This document shows positions 35,610 through 48,027 of a stretch of 64,000 nucleotides of DNA, piece by piece. The position numbers were made by a program, and so were the translations under genes. The stretch comes from Gnetum montanum (Eukaryota > Streptophyta > Gnetopsida > Gnetales > Gnetaceae), in assembly GCA_015680685.1 (NCBI GenBank), contig MNCI01033354.1, positions 1,199,298-1,263,297 on the forward strand, read 5' to 3'. The notes under the pieces are model-generated. The model saw nothing but the letters and a program-made list of their open reading frames with translations. It made no database searches and had not been told where the DNA came from. How positions within the stretch are numbered: position 1 is the first letter of the stretch; every line of letters begins with the position of its first letter.

Positions 35610-36800
35610 GCCCATCCGTTGAGGTGTTTGTTGCACTAGCTTGCTTTGGCTTGTGAAAAGGCTTTATCTATTGGATGTTGATCAATTTCTTTTTGTTTGG
35701 GCTTTTAAGTTTGTATATGATCATGGCCCCAAAAGGAAAGGTTTCATCAATTATAAAAGGCCCTTCCCAAAACATTTGGAATTTTTTTTTTTCTTTGAGG
35801 TACATGTGTGGGATTCAAATAGAGAACCTTAACTCCCAGTTGAAATTTTACTTTCCTTATTCTAAGATCATGTCATTGTTTGTTGAATGCCATGTGTATT
35901 TCATTCAAAGATAGGGCTACCAATTGATTTTTATCTAGTACATTGAGGTTGATCAGTCTTTCTTTTTATGCCAGACTTAGGTCAAGATCCAAGTCATAGG
36001 TTGTTGAGAGTGTACAAATCTCAAATTAAATTGGGAGCATTGGAAGCTTTCTGTACACCAACTTGTATGGAGAGTAGCCAATAGGGAGTTTTCATGTTGA
36101 GTGGTAGGCCCAAAGGGCATCCTTGAGCTTTGTGCTCTAGTCTCTCCTATATTTGCTAATAGTTCTTATTAGAATCTTTGTGATCTCCCTATTAGTCACT
36201 TCTGCTTAACTGTTGGCATAAGGATGATAAGGTGTTGTTAATTTATGTTCAACCCCCAAGTGTTGCATGAGTTTTCAAAAAGTAGCACCTGTAAAATAGG
36301 TTATGTTGCCATAAATTAGTTCATGTGCCATCCCAAACCTATTCACAACATTTTGTTGTACAAATTAAGCAATAATGGATGATGTACAGTCAATGAAACC
36401 TATTGCTTTTGTCCATTTCGTATAGTAATCAACTACAACAATTATATACGCCTTCCCATTGGACATGGGTGTGATGGAACCCATAAAATCTATGCCCCAT
36501 ACGTAGTGGTTCAATCCATTATTGAGGATCCTCTATTCTTGTGGTCATCCCACCATCTCATTGATAGTGCTCATAGGATTGAACAAATCGGTGGACATCC
36601 TTGAAGATTGTGGGCCAATAGTATCTTGCCATTAGGATTTTTATGGTCATGCATCTCCTGGCATAGTGGCCCCCACAAGGACCCTCATGAGCATCTTGGA
36701 GAACATGCAATTGATCTACATTAGGTAGACACCAATGAACAAGGCCATCAACACACATCTTGTAAAGGTATCTATTGATTTCCATGAAGTGCTTAGCCCA
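35610..36800 (-). pseudogene. Gy3 integrase, decayed
   Basis: The zinc-finger end is well preserved at 36785-36558: LQDAHEGPCGGHYARRCM, RYYWPTIFKDVHRFVQSYEH. The core then reads WGIDFMGSITPMSNGKAYII (first catalytic Asp present), IYGNITYF where ISDNGTHF is expected (second Asp lost), and AEVTNREITKIL (third catalytic Glu present). The C-terminal part has GPFIIDETFPFGA and KSPNKKKLI. This enzyme would insert the cDNA; the lost Asp and several stops make it inactive. Confidence 0.9.
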
Positions 36801-37059
36801 ATGAAGAAACTATTGTTTCTTCCTATGGTCCAGATCTTGTGGTGTCTCCTAAGTAAGAAGATAAGTGAGAATGTCATCATACCATTTTAGTTCTATGGAC
36901 ATGTGCTCATTTATTACACTAGCAAAGAGGAGTTCATCAAGAAATAGATCAAATAATGGGCTTTCCTCCTCTTTGTTATCACATCGCAACTGAAACAAGT
37001 GATCAACGACCACATTCTTAGTCCCCTTTCGATCTATCATTGTGAGATCAAATTCTTAC

Positions 37060-38640
37060 AAGATCACTAGCCACCGTATGTATTGGGCCTCACCATTGGC
37101 TTATTCATGAGGAAGTAGATGACATTGTTATCAGTGTGCATAAACACTTTATATTCAAGCACATAATACCTAAATATTTCTAGAGCATAAACCACTATCA
37201 TCAATTCTTTTTCTGTGGTGGTGTAATTCAATTGTGCACCCACAATGCTTTCACTTGTGCAATGGATGTAATATGGATGTTTCTTATCATCCAACTATGT
37301 AAGTATGGCTCCCAAGGCATAATTAGATGCATCTATCATGATATGGAATGGTCTAGACTAATCAAGTGCTCATAGAATTAGAGTCTCTACAAGCTTCTAC
37401 TTGAGGCTTTGGAATGCTTTTTCACATTCTTTGGTCTAGATGAAGGGAGCATCTTTTTTTGTTACCTTGACTAACGATTTCGCAATCTTAGAGAAATTCT
37501 CTATGAATCGCCAATAGCAACCAATGTATCCAAGGAATGACCAAACATCTTTGATGATTTCTAGTTGGCAAGTGATTCCTTGGATGATCCTTATCTTTTC
37601 AGGGTCTACCTCAATCCCTTCCTACAAAATTTTGTGCCCCACTTCAATGCCTTCTTGGATCATGAGATGACTCTTTTGCCAATTGAGATACAAATTTATC
37701 TCCACACATCTTTTTAGTACTTGCTCAAGGTAGTCCAAGTCTTGCTTAAAGGTAGCACCATAAGTGGAGAAGTCATCCATGAAAACTTCCACTTTGCTAA
37801 CTATTTATTGTTGAAAGATGCTTAAGACCAAACATTGGAAAGTGGCAAGAGCATTGCACAAACCAAAAGGCATCTTGCTATATACAAAGGTCCTCCATGG
37901 ACTTGTGAATGTTTTCTTGGCCTGATCTTCTGATGCAATCTGGATTTGGTTATAGTCACTATAACCATCCAAAAAGCTATAATAGTAATGCCCAAATATA
38001 GTGTTCAACACCTAATCAATGAATGGAAAAAAATGATATTTGAATGTTTCCATATTTAATAGCCTAAAGTCAATACAAACCTATCATTTTTCACCTCTCT
38101 TTGGTACTATCACGAGTGGGTTGACCCACTTACTATCCACAATGGGGTAGATGAACCTTGTCTTAAGGAGGTGCTTAATCTCCTCTTTGACAATTTACTT
38201 CAATTTTGGTTTAAACCACCATTTTGGTTGCCTCCTTGACTTTATGAATGGATCAATGTAAATGCATTATTGACATATTCATGGATCAATTCCAATGAGT
38301 TTAGGATATGACCATGCAAAGGTTGTTGGCCATTTGTTGACCACTTTCAACAGTTTTTCTTTCTATTTAGAAGTTTGGCAATAAGTATGACCGGCTTGCC
38401 ATTTTTCACAAATGCATATTCTAGACTAGCAAGTAGAGTTTTCAACTCTAGGGGATCTTGTTTAAAATTCTTAGGGATCTCCAACTCTCCCCAATTGGTA
38501 TCAACGTTTTCATCATCAGATAGTTGGTGATGAACTTGAGCTAGTTCATCCATGCCTATGACATAAGTGCATGTTAGGCTCTCAATAGGTTCCATGCACA
38601 TTATGCTACTATCAAAATCAGTGGTCAACCATTGGGTGCC
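37060..38640 (-). pseudogene. Gy3 reverse transcriptase-RNase H, decayed
   Basis: The RT core at 38011-37805 reads FLDGYSDYNQIQIASEDQAK, then FVYSKMPFGLCNALATFQ. The catalytic box is FMDDFS with both Asp present (37772-37780). A further segment has LNWQKSHLMIQEGI, DPEKIRIIQGI and SFLGYIGCYWRFIENFSKIA. RNase H follows at about 37360-37067: FHIMIDASNYALGAIL, LNYTTTEKELMIVVYALEIF and VFMHTDNN. All expected blocks are in order; several stops interrupt the frame. Confidence 0.9.
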
Positions 38641-38899
38641 ATTTTGTTTTGTAGCTGCTGTGTACAGACACCTTTGAATATCTACCTCATGTGCATATTT
38701 CTTGCATGCAAAAATATATGTTCATTTCACAAGCTAGAGTTTTTGCATGCAATTGCACCCTACATTGTTGTAGGTGATGCATGGAACTTGTTTCTTCTCT
38801 ATCTTTCCAAATGCATTTTCCTTATATATCTCAAGGAAAGATCTTTGATGTCCATTCTTACATCAACAATGCTTAGCCATGCCCTTCCCATAATGATTG

Positions 38900-39300
38900 G
38901 AAAGTCCCCCTTTCAGTTTTCAACCTTGATTACTAAGAAATTGGTAGGTTAAGACCACCCATAGATAGTGGTCACAATGTCTTCGATCAATCCCAATGGA
39001 ATAGTAATGGATTGGTCTACCAATTTCAACCTTATATTTCTCTTCTTGAGAAGCAATAGGTTTCAAGTAATATACATGTCATGAGAAATCAAGTTCATAC
39101 TGGAACCTAAATCAAGAAGAGCTTTACATGGTTCATTCCCATCAATCTGCAAATAGATAAGAGGACTTCAAGGATTAACTAATTTTTTGGAAATATTGCT
39201 AGCCTAGATCCAATCAGATATGACATGGGTAAGCATGACAGTATGGATTTTGGATGGCATTTGGTTTGAAGGGGACTTCATGGAATGGTTTATAGAGGAT
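38900..39300 (-). pseudogene. Gy3 protease, decayed
   Basis: On the minus strand at about 39150-39070: NEPCKALLDLGSSMNLISHD, the aspartic protease motif (D-L/T-G-S/A-S) of Ty3/Gypsy elements. It sits between gag and RT as expected. Confidence 0.75.
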
Positions 39301-39882
39301 GAGGTAGGAGTAGGATGAGGGCTTAGTAGGATTTTTGGTTTGGAAGAATGGTCTTTTATGAGCATGAGATTCCAAACCCCTTAGTTGATGAACTAGTTAT
39401 AGATTGATAGCACTAGCAGCATTGTGTTGTTGCGGTTAGGCTAGAAGTTCACCTTGCATGAATGGAGCAAGCGGTAGCTATGTTGAGGATGGAGAAACAA
39501 GTGCAAAAATAAGAGGAGGATAAGAATAAAATGTGGCATCCTTTTTGGAATGTGGAGAATGAGCTCTGTAGTATTTGAGAGGCTAGTAGTGATGTTGAAA
39601 AGAAGAAACATGACTCAAAGAGTCACGTGGAGAAATGTGTTTCTCAACGTAATACCCATATGGATCTAGTTGCCTATAAGGGTATTGCTGCCTTGGTGGT
39701 GGCATCCCCCATGACTATGGTTGGTGACATTGTTGATATTGCTCATACAGTTGCAGTGGAATTCCACTTGGATAATATTGTTGTTGCTAATGGAACTACC
39801 TACCATTCCTTTGAGGATAAGATAATCTTTTGGGCATTTGTCTTTTTGCTAGTCATGGATTCAAAGAATACATCCTAAACTC

Positions 39883-41240
39883 TTATAAGTATGACACGAT
39901 GGTGCAACATCCATTAGGATGTTTGTATTGGCAAATATCACACTCACCATCATCATCTGATTCAGTTTCCACAACTTCATTTACTATAGCAATCTTGACA
40001 TTACCCCTTTGGTAGGCACATTCAGCTTCTTTCCACCACCTATGGTTATAATCACTACTCTGCTCTTGTGATTCTTTAGTAATTTTTAGAGCAGTTTTGA
40101 ATTTTTCATCCAACAAGTTCCACATTTTATCCACCTTAGCTGAAATTTCAAACATAGATTTTTGAATCAACAAGGTCTTTCTATTTACCATCTCATCAAG
40201 TGGTGATTCTTCCTCACTGTCACAAAATTACACTTCCTTTTTTCTAATGGAAAGATCCATGTTGTATTCCTTTACACTTTCATGTTTCCTCAACTCTCCT
40301 TCTTCTTTTGCTACCTACTCAATTAGCCTTTGAATCTAATGGGCTCTAAGTTCAGATAGTCTCCCTTGGGCATAGAACCCAAGTGTTCTCCTTGTTTCTA
40401 ATTTAATTCCATCTATGATATGGCGAAGTTTTTCCCACTAAGAATAAATATGGCCAGGACATTGGTGTATGAAAGAATAGTATCTACCCATGACAGCATC
40501 CAATGGTTCATGATTTTCTTGCTTCTATCCTTGGATCTTCCTTCTCAAATTAGACACTCTGAAGTATGTCTGATACTTATTGTTAAATAGCTCTAGCATT
40601 GTACTCCACCTATAGATGGATTTTTTAAATAGCTTTAGCATTGTACTCCACCTATAGATGGATTCTAACTCCAAGGATGAGTACCAACTTTCTACTTCCA
40701 TGATGAGTATCTTGGGAAATAGCTTTAGTTTCTGTCAATCATTTTCAATATTTTGTAAGGCACAGGCATTGTGAAATGCTTGAAGAGTGTTTTTGGATTA
40801 GAGTTATATCCTCCCTCAAATCTAGGAATATTGTTCACATCAAGTCATCTAATCTAACTATCTTTCACATGCCTAGTCGGAATTTTTATGACCTTCACAA
40901 TATTTAGCATGCTTCGAGTTGCCAACAAAGACTCATCATCATCATTATTTTGATGGCATCCTTTGCTACCCCTTTGATCATGGTGGGCCTAGTAATCATC
41001 ATTATTGTCTCATTATTCACCTCCATCATGGTTGTTCTTTTTGCGACGTTTGTCAAAACCAGAAGAGGAAGAAAAAGATGTCGATGAAGAGGGTAAAGAG
41101 GGAGGAGGACTACCACCACAATGATGTCTACCAACTCCTCTATGGTTGTCATAGCCATGTTCATAATTTTTCATGTCATCTTTACCCTTGTCTAAGCCCC
41201 TACCTTGACTTCCATTTTTACCTAAACCTAGATTGTTGAA
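39883..41240 (-). pseudogene. Gy3 gag, decayed
   Basis: The central part (about 40720-40300) reads ESWYSSLELESIYRWSTMLK, then KYQTYFRVSNLRRKIQG, NHEPLDAVMGRYYSFIHQCP and GRLSELRAH, a gag capsid-like segment. The C-terminal open piece at 40191-39883 (102 codons) has WNLLDEKFKTALKITKESQE and a Cys/His group CDICQYKHPNGCC, a degenerate zinc-knuckle-like end. A 42-bp in-frame tandem duplication lies at 40585-40668. The start codon is not certain. Confidence 0.7.
40585..40668 (-). repeat. 42-bp in-frame tandem duplication in Gy3 gag
   Basis: AAATAGCTCTAGCATTGTAC, then TCCACCTATAGATGGATTTTTT at 40585-40626, is repeated at 40627-40668 with few changes. The length is a multiple of three, so the gag frame is kept (SIYRWSTMLxLFxx twice). 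Confidence 0.85.
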
Positions 41241-41823
41241 TGCAGATTCAGGGCTACACCCCCATCACCAATAACAAGGGGTGGAGAATCTTTATGTTAA
41301 GAGCCTTGAGAGGGAGGGTCCTCACTGTCATTTTGGTTAAGCATGAACAAGGGATTGGTGAACCATTTCCCCTTCATTATCTCATGGTGCTTCTCCTAGT
41401 GTCAATCTCTCCTACAATGTGTTTCAATGAGATAGTAGTCCCAGTAGTCGTAATCATGCACAATGTACTCTTGAAGATCTTGGATACCTAACCTCTTGAG
41501 AGTTTGAAGTTTTAATTAGGAGGCATTACAATGTTGTCTTCCATATCACGCCATCGTAGTTCATCCTGATATAGGATGAAGGTGAAGTAAGGCACATACT
41601 CATCTAGATGAGTATACACCACCTTGCATTCTTGAGGGACTGGCGATTTAGTATCATCATGCCTATGAGAAGAAGATATTTTGCAATACAAATAAGATAG
41701 TAGTGTGCTTATGTGATTATATTTATTGTGAAAATGATTTTGACCTTAGGGTTCATCCAACAATGTTAATGATGTTTACTAAACCTAGATAGCACACATT
41801 TCAACAAAAAGATTCCTCAGCAA

Positions 41824-42723
41824 TGCTGAGCGGTCAAGGTACCCCTATGCCCAACCATATGAATCATGAAGCATTCACATGCAATCTAGTTGAATTCCAC
41901 AGACTCTATGTCTTCCAGTACACTAGTCTTCTAGGAAGTAAACTTTACCCTGATAGTCATTCGTTGTCTTCCCAATTACACTTGTGATATACAAAGGTAT
42001 GGTTAAGTGTAATTGAGGCATTTAGTTTTAATTATTTTATGTTTTATGTTCTTGGTTCTTAAAATAGAGAAATGAAGTAATTTAATAACTAATTTAATTT
42101 AACTAATTAACTAATCTCTAACTAGTCCTAACATAAGCATCTAGTCCCACTTTTTGTACATATCCTGAACCCACATATACACTATTGGGATTACCAAGCA
42201 CTATGCTACTGGGAGAACCAAGCAATAACATTGTTGGAATAGTGGTTGTACTTATGTGTTTAATCTATTTAGCTTAATTAATTAACTAATCACATGAATT
42301 CTAATTTAGCTTAATTAATTGCATAATTAATGAAAACAATAAATACATAAATGAATCATTAATCTACTCCAAGTGCTACAAGGTTTGATCAAAAGGCTCA
42401 TCTTTATTGCCATTCATACTGGTGCGTTCAAGTACAACAATGCTTGGATAAAGATCCATACACTTTTTGACTCCTACTGTGGGCACTCAAAGAAATATTC
42501 TAATTCTCAAATGACAAAATTCCAAGAGCTCTACTACAACTATGATAAGACATCCCATAAACATAGTTGGTGAGTGCGTATTTATAGACTTTATTATGGA
42601 GCCACGTTAATGGGGCCCCATAGACACAGCAAACGCTACATCAATGCAACCCCATTGACGGGGGCCCATCGAAAAGGCCATGTCCACAGGGACCCATCAA
42701 TATGACATTTTGACACTTCATCA
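41824..42723 (-). mobile_element. Gy3 5' LTR
   Basis: Partner of 29625-30556. The sequence just inside on the minus strand (TTGCTGAGGAATC) is where a primer site is expected, but it does not resemble the initiator-Met site and I cannot name its tRNA. Confidence 0.9.
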
Positions 42724-42728
42724 AGTAT

Positions 42729-44580
42729 GGAAGATGTATCATTGTTGGAAGTTGTTTAGAAAGACAATTGTAATTTAAGAAATAAGGATATATCTAAATG
42801 GAAACTCAAAGACTCAAAGCCAATTATTAGAACATATCCAAGATTCTCCATTCCTCCTAGGCAAGGAGAGGATAGATGGATAGATTACTACTGGAATATG
42901 TTATTATTGTACTACCCTTTTAGGGATGTTAAAGAAGATATTGGAAGGAATGATATAAAAGTAGAATCAAAATGACTTTCTACTTATGACAACTATGAAG
43001 ATGAGAGCTATAATTTCAAGGAAGATTTTAATCATGCATTGGAAGAAGAACAATAGTATTTTGAGATCTCACCCTAGGTGCAAGATCATGAGGAATATGA
43101 TTTTAAAATCCTCAATCATCATTTTTTGACATCTTATCATTTTTAGATGACAAAGTTAGAGATGCAAGGCTGTAGGAATTCTAATAAGTTGTATACTTGA
43201 TCAACGAATCATCCTAGTGAAGATTAAGTAGAGCATTAGGATTTGTAATGATTGTTAATATGTTGCCTTTGATTTAAAGAATCTTATCTTGAGGCAAAGT
43301 GCGTCAAGACTATAATAGATCACTTGATGGTATCTCATAATGAAGATGAAAGTATTTCTCATTTACAAATGAAAATTCAAGGAATAGTAGACACAAGAAA
43401 ATGATTTCTCAATTATTGCATTTCCAATGCTTTTTGAAACCTCTATGCTTCTAATTAGAACGCATTGCTCATCTTGCCACCTACAAGAGCTACAACATAC
43501 AACATCAATGTAATGACCATATATTCTACATTAACACTTGGTGTTGGATAATATAGAGAGCTCTCTACATCATCAAAAATGTTAATGCAGAATTGCTTGA
43601 ATTATGTGCAATATATAATAATAAATGAGATGAATTTTGATGGTAGTTGACTATTGTTGAGTATTAATAGGAGATTAAGAAAAATCTTTCTAGAAAATTA
43701 GAGGGAAATCTTCAAAGGCAAATTGGTTATCCTAATAGAAGATCTTGACTAGCTTCTTCCAATGTTGGATGTGGTATCATATACTTCAAGAAATCCAAAT
43801 ATTGCATGTCTTTGGACATCCTTCCAAACATTCTTCACTTTAGATGAGGTCTATCAATAAAAAGTGATGATCCAAGAGAGAAAAGGTTTAGGGAAGTTCT
43901 TGTAAACATCAAACATGGTAAAATTCTTGATGTTAATTATGAACTTTTAAATTCTACAATGAATCTTCCTTTCACATCAAATGGTCTAGATGGTTTTGAT
44001 GACTCTCTGCATTTGTATGACATGAAGGATAAAGTACGCATGAATAATCTAAAGATATTATTGAAGATGTAGAGACTTGTTGCTATGTGCTTAGCTAATA
44101 GAGAATCCAATGGATTCAGGATTGTTGAAGATGGAGGAGATTTTGAATGGTCATTGCTATTATGTTAAAATGCAAAAGTTATACTTACAATTAATTTACG
44201 GGCAAAGGTAGGTTTAGTTAATGAAGTTCTTAGTACAAGGGTTAAAATAGTGTAGTGTTAGAGGAAAGTTCCATTAGACTTATCATCTTATGTTATTACG
44301 AATGTAATCAACATGTGCTTATTATTCCAAGCTTTAGAGGTGGATCTTGGTAATCACAATTACAATTGGTATGGCCAATACTAGTCCATCAATTGCAGGG
44401 ATTAACATTAGGCACAATATCTATTGATGCAGAATCAAAAGAAATAATAGGTCATTTTTTGTGGCACTATCAAGAGTGAGGATCATAGATTCTTTAAAGA
44501 TTTATCTACCTTTTTCTTTGCAATGATACAAGAAAATTTTAACAACGAAAAATCTTTGATCTTAACTTGTGGAGGAGAAA
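42729..44580 (+). pseudogene. Helitron Rep/helicase, C-terminal half (PIF1-like helicase)
   Basis: Continues the gene broken at 29619. First comes the Rep-helicase linker (EDVSLLEVV, then KPIIRTYPRFSIPPRQGEDR and YYWNMLLLYYPFRDVKEDI). Around 43430-43690 is the PIF1 helicase: NALLILPPTRATTYNINVMT, IYSTLTLGVG, YVQYIIINEMNF (Walker B-like, usual IIDEMSM) and LLSINRRLRKIF. The Walker A GTAGTGKS is not readable. Later blocks (NAKVILTINLRAKVGLVNEV at about 44170 and GLTLGTISID at about 44398) are conserved helicase motifs. Stops are present throughout. Confidence 0.85.
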
Positions 44581-45219
44581 CATTTTGTTGAGTTTGAAGA
44601 AAAATAAAACATCTATGTTTTTTGTTTTCTTCAAAGGAATCATTTTTTCATTGTAAAACATGAGTATTTTGTTCTTTTGAACAAAGAATGTTTTTCCTCT
44701 TCTTCATTCAATAATTGCATTGTTAAGTCCAACCTCTTACATCCTTTTATTGTTCAATTTCTTCATATGCAACTTCAATCCTTTGACATATTCTATTTAA
44801 CTAGTGTTATATCATATGGTTTTTACAACTATTTGAATGTTGATTTTACAATTATTAAGATTTTTTAAAAAGGTGGAGATTCAAATTCAAATTCCTCATT
44901 TCTTGTGACAAAATGTCATTCAGCACTACTATCTTACATATATATTATATATATCTCTATAGTTTGACCAAGAGGACACATGATGGTTGAGCGAAGAACA
45001 AGACTACTACATTCAAACACAACTTGGGCAAAGAACAAAATTAATCTTCAAAGTAAGTTCAACCCATTGTTGCTTTCTCTACCCTATCTCCATTTCTTAA
45101 TGTTCTCTTAGCCAAATTTGCTCTGCTTTCTATATCAATGATTATGTTTGAATATAGATCTTCTTGGCCGAACCATTTAAAAAAAATTTAATATTTTTTG
45201 GGCTAATCTTAAGTAGACC

Positions 45220-45455
45220 ACATCTCCAGTCAATTGCAGTAGAAAATATTGTGACTCATGGATTATACATTTTTAGTGCATTGTGACTCCATATGTTAGC
45301 TTACGGTCATTCTAATAGATTTTCATTGCCACCCAGAATCCAAACTATTTTCTCACCATGAATTGCGATCAATTGAGGTACAGAATACCACGACTCGCAA
45401 TCCACACAATTTTCTCACCATGATTGCAGTTAATTTAAGGATAAAAATACGACTC
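45220..45455 (+). repeat. Short diverged tandem repeat of about 60 bp
   Basis: The block CAATCCACACAATTTTCTCA, then CCATGATTGCAGTTAATT (45399-45455), repeats AGAATCCAAACTATTTTCTC, then ACCATGAATTGCGATCAATT (45337-45396), both ending in ACGACTC. A more decayed unit (CAATTGCAGTAGAAAATATTGTGACTC) precedes at about 45230. Between Helitron coding sequence and here (44581-45219) I see nothing else. Confidence 0.55.
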
Positions 45456-46984
45456 CTCATCTGCTTTACCAGTAAAATTAATTTCAGGACTCACTTGGAA
45501 TTTAACCCTTGGACTTCTCAAGCACTCCAGCCTCTGGCTTGCTGGCTCAGAGAGCCAAAGTCTGGGATGCCGCCGCTATGCCCTCCGAGGATGTTGACAA
45601 AATTATAAATATGCATATTATTGTATGTATATTTGACTTAGTGATAATATGCAGTTTTTTGAATTAAATTACAATATTTTGTTAAGTAGATGTAATACTA
45701 ACTTTTCTTTAATTAATTAATTAATTGTAGCATATGATTCATAGAGATTAAGCCTCGTACGTCCCTGACAGCTTATAAGAGATCCAATTGTTTCAATGTG
45801 CAGCTTAAATCGCAAAATTGCCCTTGCAGGAAGCAATGGCAGCTGTAACAGATATTGACGTATGTGCTAGCTGAATTGGCTAGTATGTTGACATATACGC
45901 AATGAATATGCCGTATTTTATCATGTATACACCATCTTCTCTACATAAATCCTCGTTATCCTCATTTCATTTATCATGTTTATTCATGCCTCAGACATCC
46001 AGGTTTGTAAGGTCTTGTTAACGAGCTATGAAAATGTTGTAGCACTAACCATGGCAATTTCATTAACCACATCAGGGAGCCTAGGACGCTGCTATCCTCA
46101 AACTGAACAAAAAAGTGAGCCGAAAGAAAAGGCATTCTGCAGTTACATAACCCATTGCAATGCTATGCAAACGATTCGCATAAAGAAAATATAAAAATGT
46201 GGAAGAAATGATAAGTTTACTGTGTAAATCTTTAGCTTATGTTTACAAGAAGTACAGCACCTAAAGAAATTATTGCATATTCTACGGTTACTAAGTATAG
46301 TGTGCATAAAAAGACACACTCCATGGTATGTAGATGTAGGTAATACAGTTTTTAAGTAGTTACCAGTAACTGATGGTGTAGAATTTATTATCTATCCAGG
46401 AAACTTAACAAAAACCACAACTGCAAAAATAGGTTACGTACACAAGCGTTTCCAAAAACAAAGCAATGATACATGCCGCTAGTATTTCATGCTTTAGCTA
46501 TGAACACCCAACACTGAATTTATAGGCTGCAGACTGCCAAAAAAATATATGTTAAATTTAGGTATAAAAACAACCGTAATATGGTAAAGCCAAAGTTTGA
46601 GCGTGCAGATCAATTACTGTATGGTATTGTTTTATCTATCCCCTGAATATGATCAAAAACAACCTACTACACAGAACTGTGACAATTAACACAAATATTA
46701 AAAACTCTGAAAACATTTTGAATATGAAGAGCTTCAAAAACGGATCGACGCTCGAGCAGGATTCAAACTAGCCAGAAAGTTATTTATATTACAGATATTT
46801 ATGAAGAAAAAAAAAAACAAACTCCACAAATGCTTAAGGTTTGACCCATTAAAAAACTGAACAGGTCATTTCTCCTCGATCTGACAATGAGAAACCCAAT
46901 CAATAAGAAAGACGACACTACCAATAAATTGGGAAAAGAATTTGACAACTAATGCAGAGAACACAAAAAGCACTTTGAAATGAT
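45456..46984. other. Intergenic region and 3' flank of the HARBI1-like gene
   Basis: No transposon domain recognised. The part next to 46985 should hold the 3' UTR of the minus-strand gene. A 72-codon plus-strand open stretch at 45976-46194 has no recognisable similarity. Confidence 0.4.
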
Positions 46985-48027
46985 TCATGCGTTTTTTCTG
47001 TGTGACAAGTAACTAGATAAAAGTTCCCTTGTATTTAGGGCCGTCTCATTACTATATTGACACAGCTGTTGTTTGTATCCAGAATCATGATGATGTGTTA
47101 GTGGAACATCATCACGCAGCTCATCCCCAAGGTCAATGATGATATTATGAAGCATGCAGCACACCAGAATTATTCTGGGTAATTTATGTTTATCCGGTCG
47201 CCACATTACCCCATCAATAATTCTCCATGTTCCCTTAAAACGAGCCAATGCCCTCTCTGCAATTAATCGTGTACCATAATGTTTTGCATTGAATTCTTGT
47301 TTGGAAGGAGACAGATCTTTACCTTGAAATGGTGTCAACAACCATGGCAAGAGAGGATAACCACCATCACCCACTATGTACTCTCTAATCTGAACAGCAC
47401 CTTCCAAATCTTTCACAGGACCATTCAGCCTTTGAGCACATTCACACAATTTATAAAATCCTGAACTTTTCAGGAGGCAATAATCAGTCATGCTGCCAGG
47501 CCACCCTGTTAGAATGTCACGGAACCTCATCCTTGAGTCTACTATGGCCTGCAAAATCATGCTATAATTTTCTTCAGAGTCGTGCCAAACACTTGAAGCC
47601 TCTGCTGCTGGCAGACTCATAATGATATGAGTGGCATCAATGGCTCCACAGCAATTGGGCAATCCTTCAAGCATTTCAAATTGAGTCTTAATTTCTTTCA
47701 TTTCATTGTCATCAGGCCACTTCAAATGATGCATGCCTCTCTCCTCCATAGATTCAACAAATTTCCACGTCACTTGAGAAACTATTGATTGCCCAACATC
47801 AAATGATTCACCTACATTAAGCTGAGATTCTCCAGATGCCAATCTTCTCAAAGCAATAGCAACCTGCTTTTCAACTGTCAGTATTCTTCCATCCACATTA
47901 AAGTAGCCAGCTGCTGGCCTTGCTGACATATCAGGCTTTACAAGGGAGCAAATGTACTCAAAAGTCTTCCTAGAGACTCTCAGAAAATACTTGAATTTTT
48001 CTTCTTCATCATCAATATGAAATTGTC
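46985..48027 (-). CDS. HARBI1/ALP1-like nuclease (PIF/Harbinger-derived), last exon
   Basis: An uninterrupted exon of 1043 bases ends with TGA at 46985. It encodes a DDE_Tnp_4-type protein: a helix-turn-helix-like region (LASGESQLNVGESFDVGQSI, then VSQVTWKFVE), then catalytic motifs CCGAIDATHI, YIVGDGGYPLLPWL and LIAERALARFKGTWRI. The DDE triad (Asp, Asp, Glu) is present at residues 137, 227 and 264 of the open frame. LPRIILVCCMLHNIIID near the end is typical of the plant family that includes Arabidopsis At3g55350 and the ALP1 proteins. A splice acceptor (TTATTTATTTCAG, cut at 48028, phase 1) explains the start: no true initiator ATG lies in this exon, and the open frame to 48046 reads into intron. 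Exon 1 was not found. With neighbours heavily decayed and this frame clean, it is probably a maintained, domesticated host gene; nuclease activity is not shown. Confidence 0.85.

Larger units (their letters stand above)
29625..42723 (-). mobile_element. Gy3: 13.1-kb Ty3/Gypsy element inserted in the Helitron gene
   Basis: Minus-strand element with LTRs 41824-42723 (5' in its direction) and 29625-30556 (3'). LTR termini are TGATGA and TCATCA (TGCTGA at one decayed end), a 6-base inverted repeat. The flanks are GGTAT (29620-29624) and AGTAT (42724-42728), a target duplication with one mismatch. In order: gag, protease, RT, RNase H, integrase, a 2-kb spacer, an accessory ORF, polypurine tract (GTGGGGGTA before 30556). 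Integrase and RT resemble Tat/Athila-type elements. All coding regions have stops. Confidence 0.9.

Noticed and set aside
40919-41239. 106-codon plus-strand frame rich in His and Cys
   Set aside because: It is the complement of the Gy3 gag region, where a run of Asp/Met/Asn codons reads as His on the other strand.
44600-45220. Helitron 3' terminus (hairpin plus CTRR)
   Set aside because: I looked for a short GC hairpin followed by CTAG or similar and found no convincing one.
47279-47464. Plus-strand frame within the HARBI1-like exon
   Set aside because: Shadow of the minus-strand coding exon.
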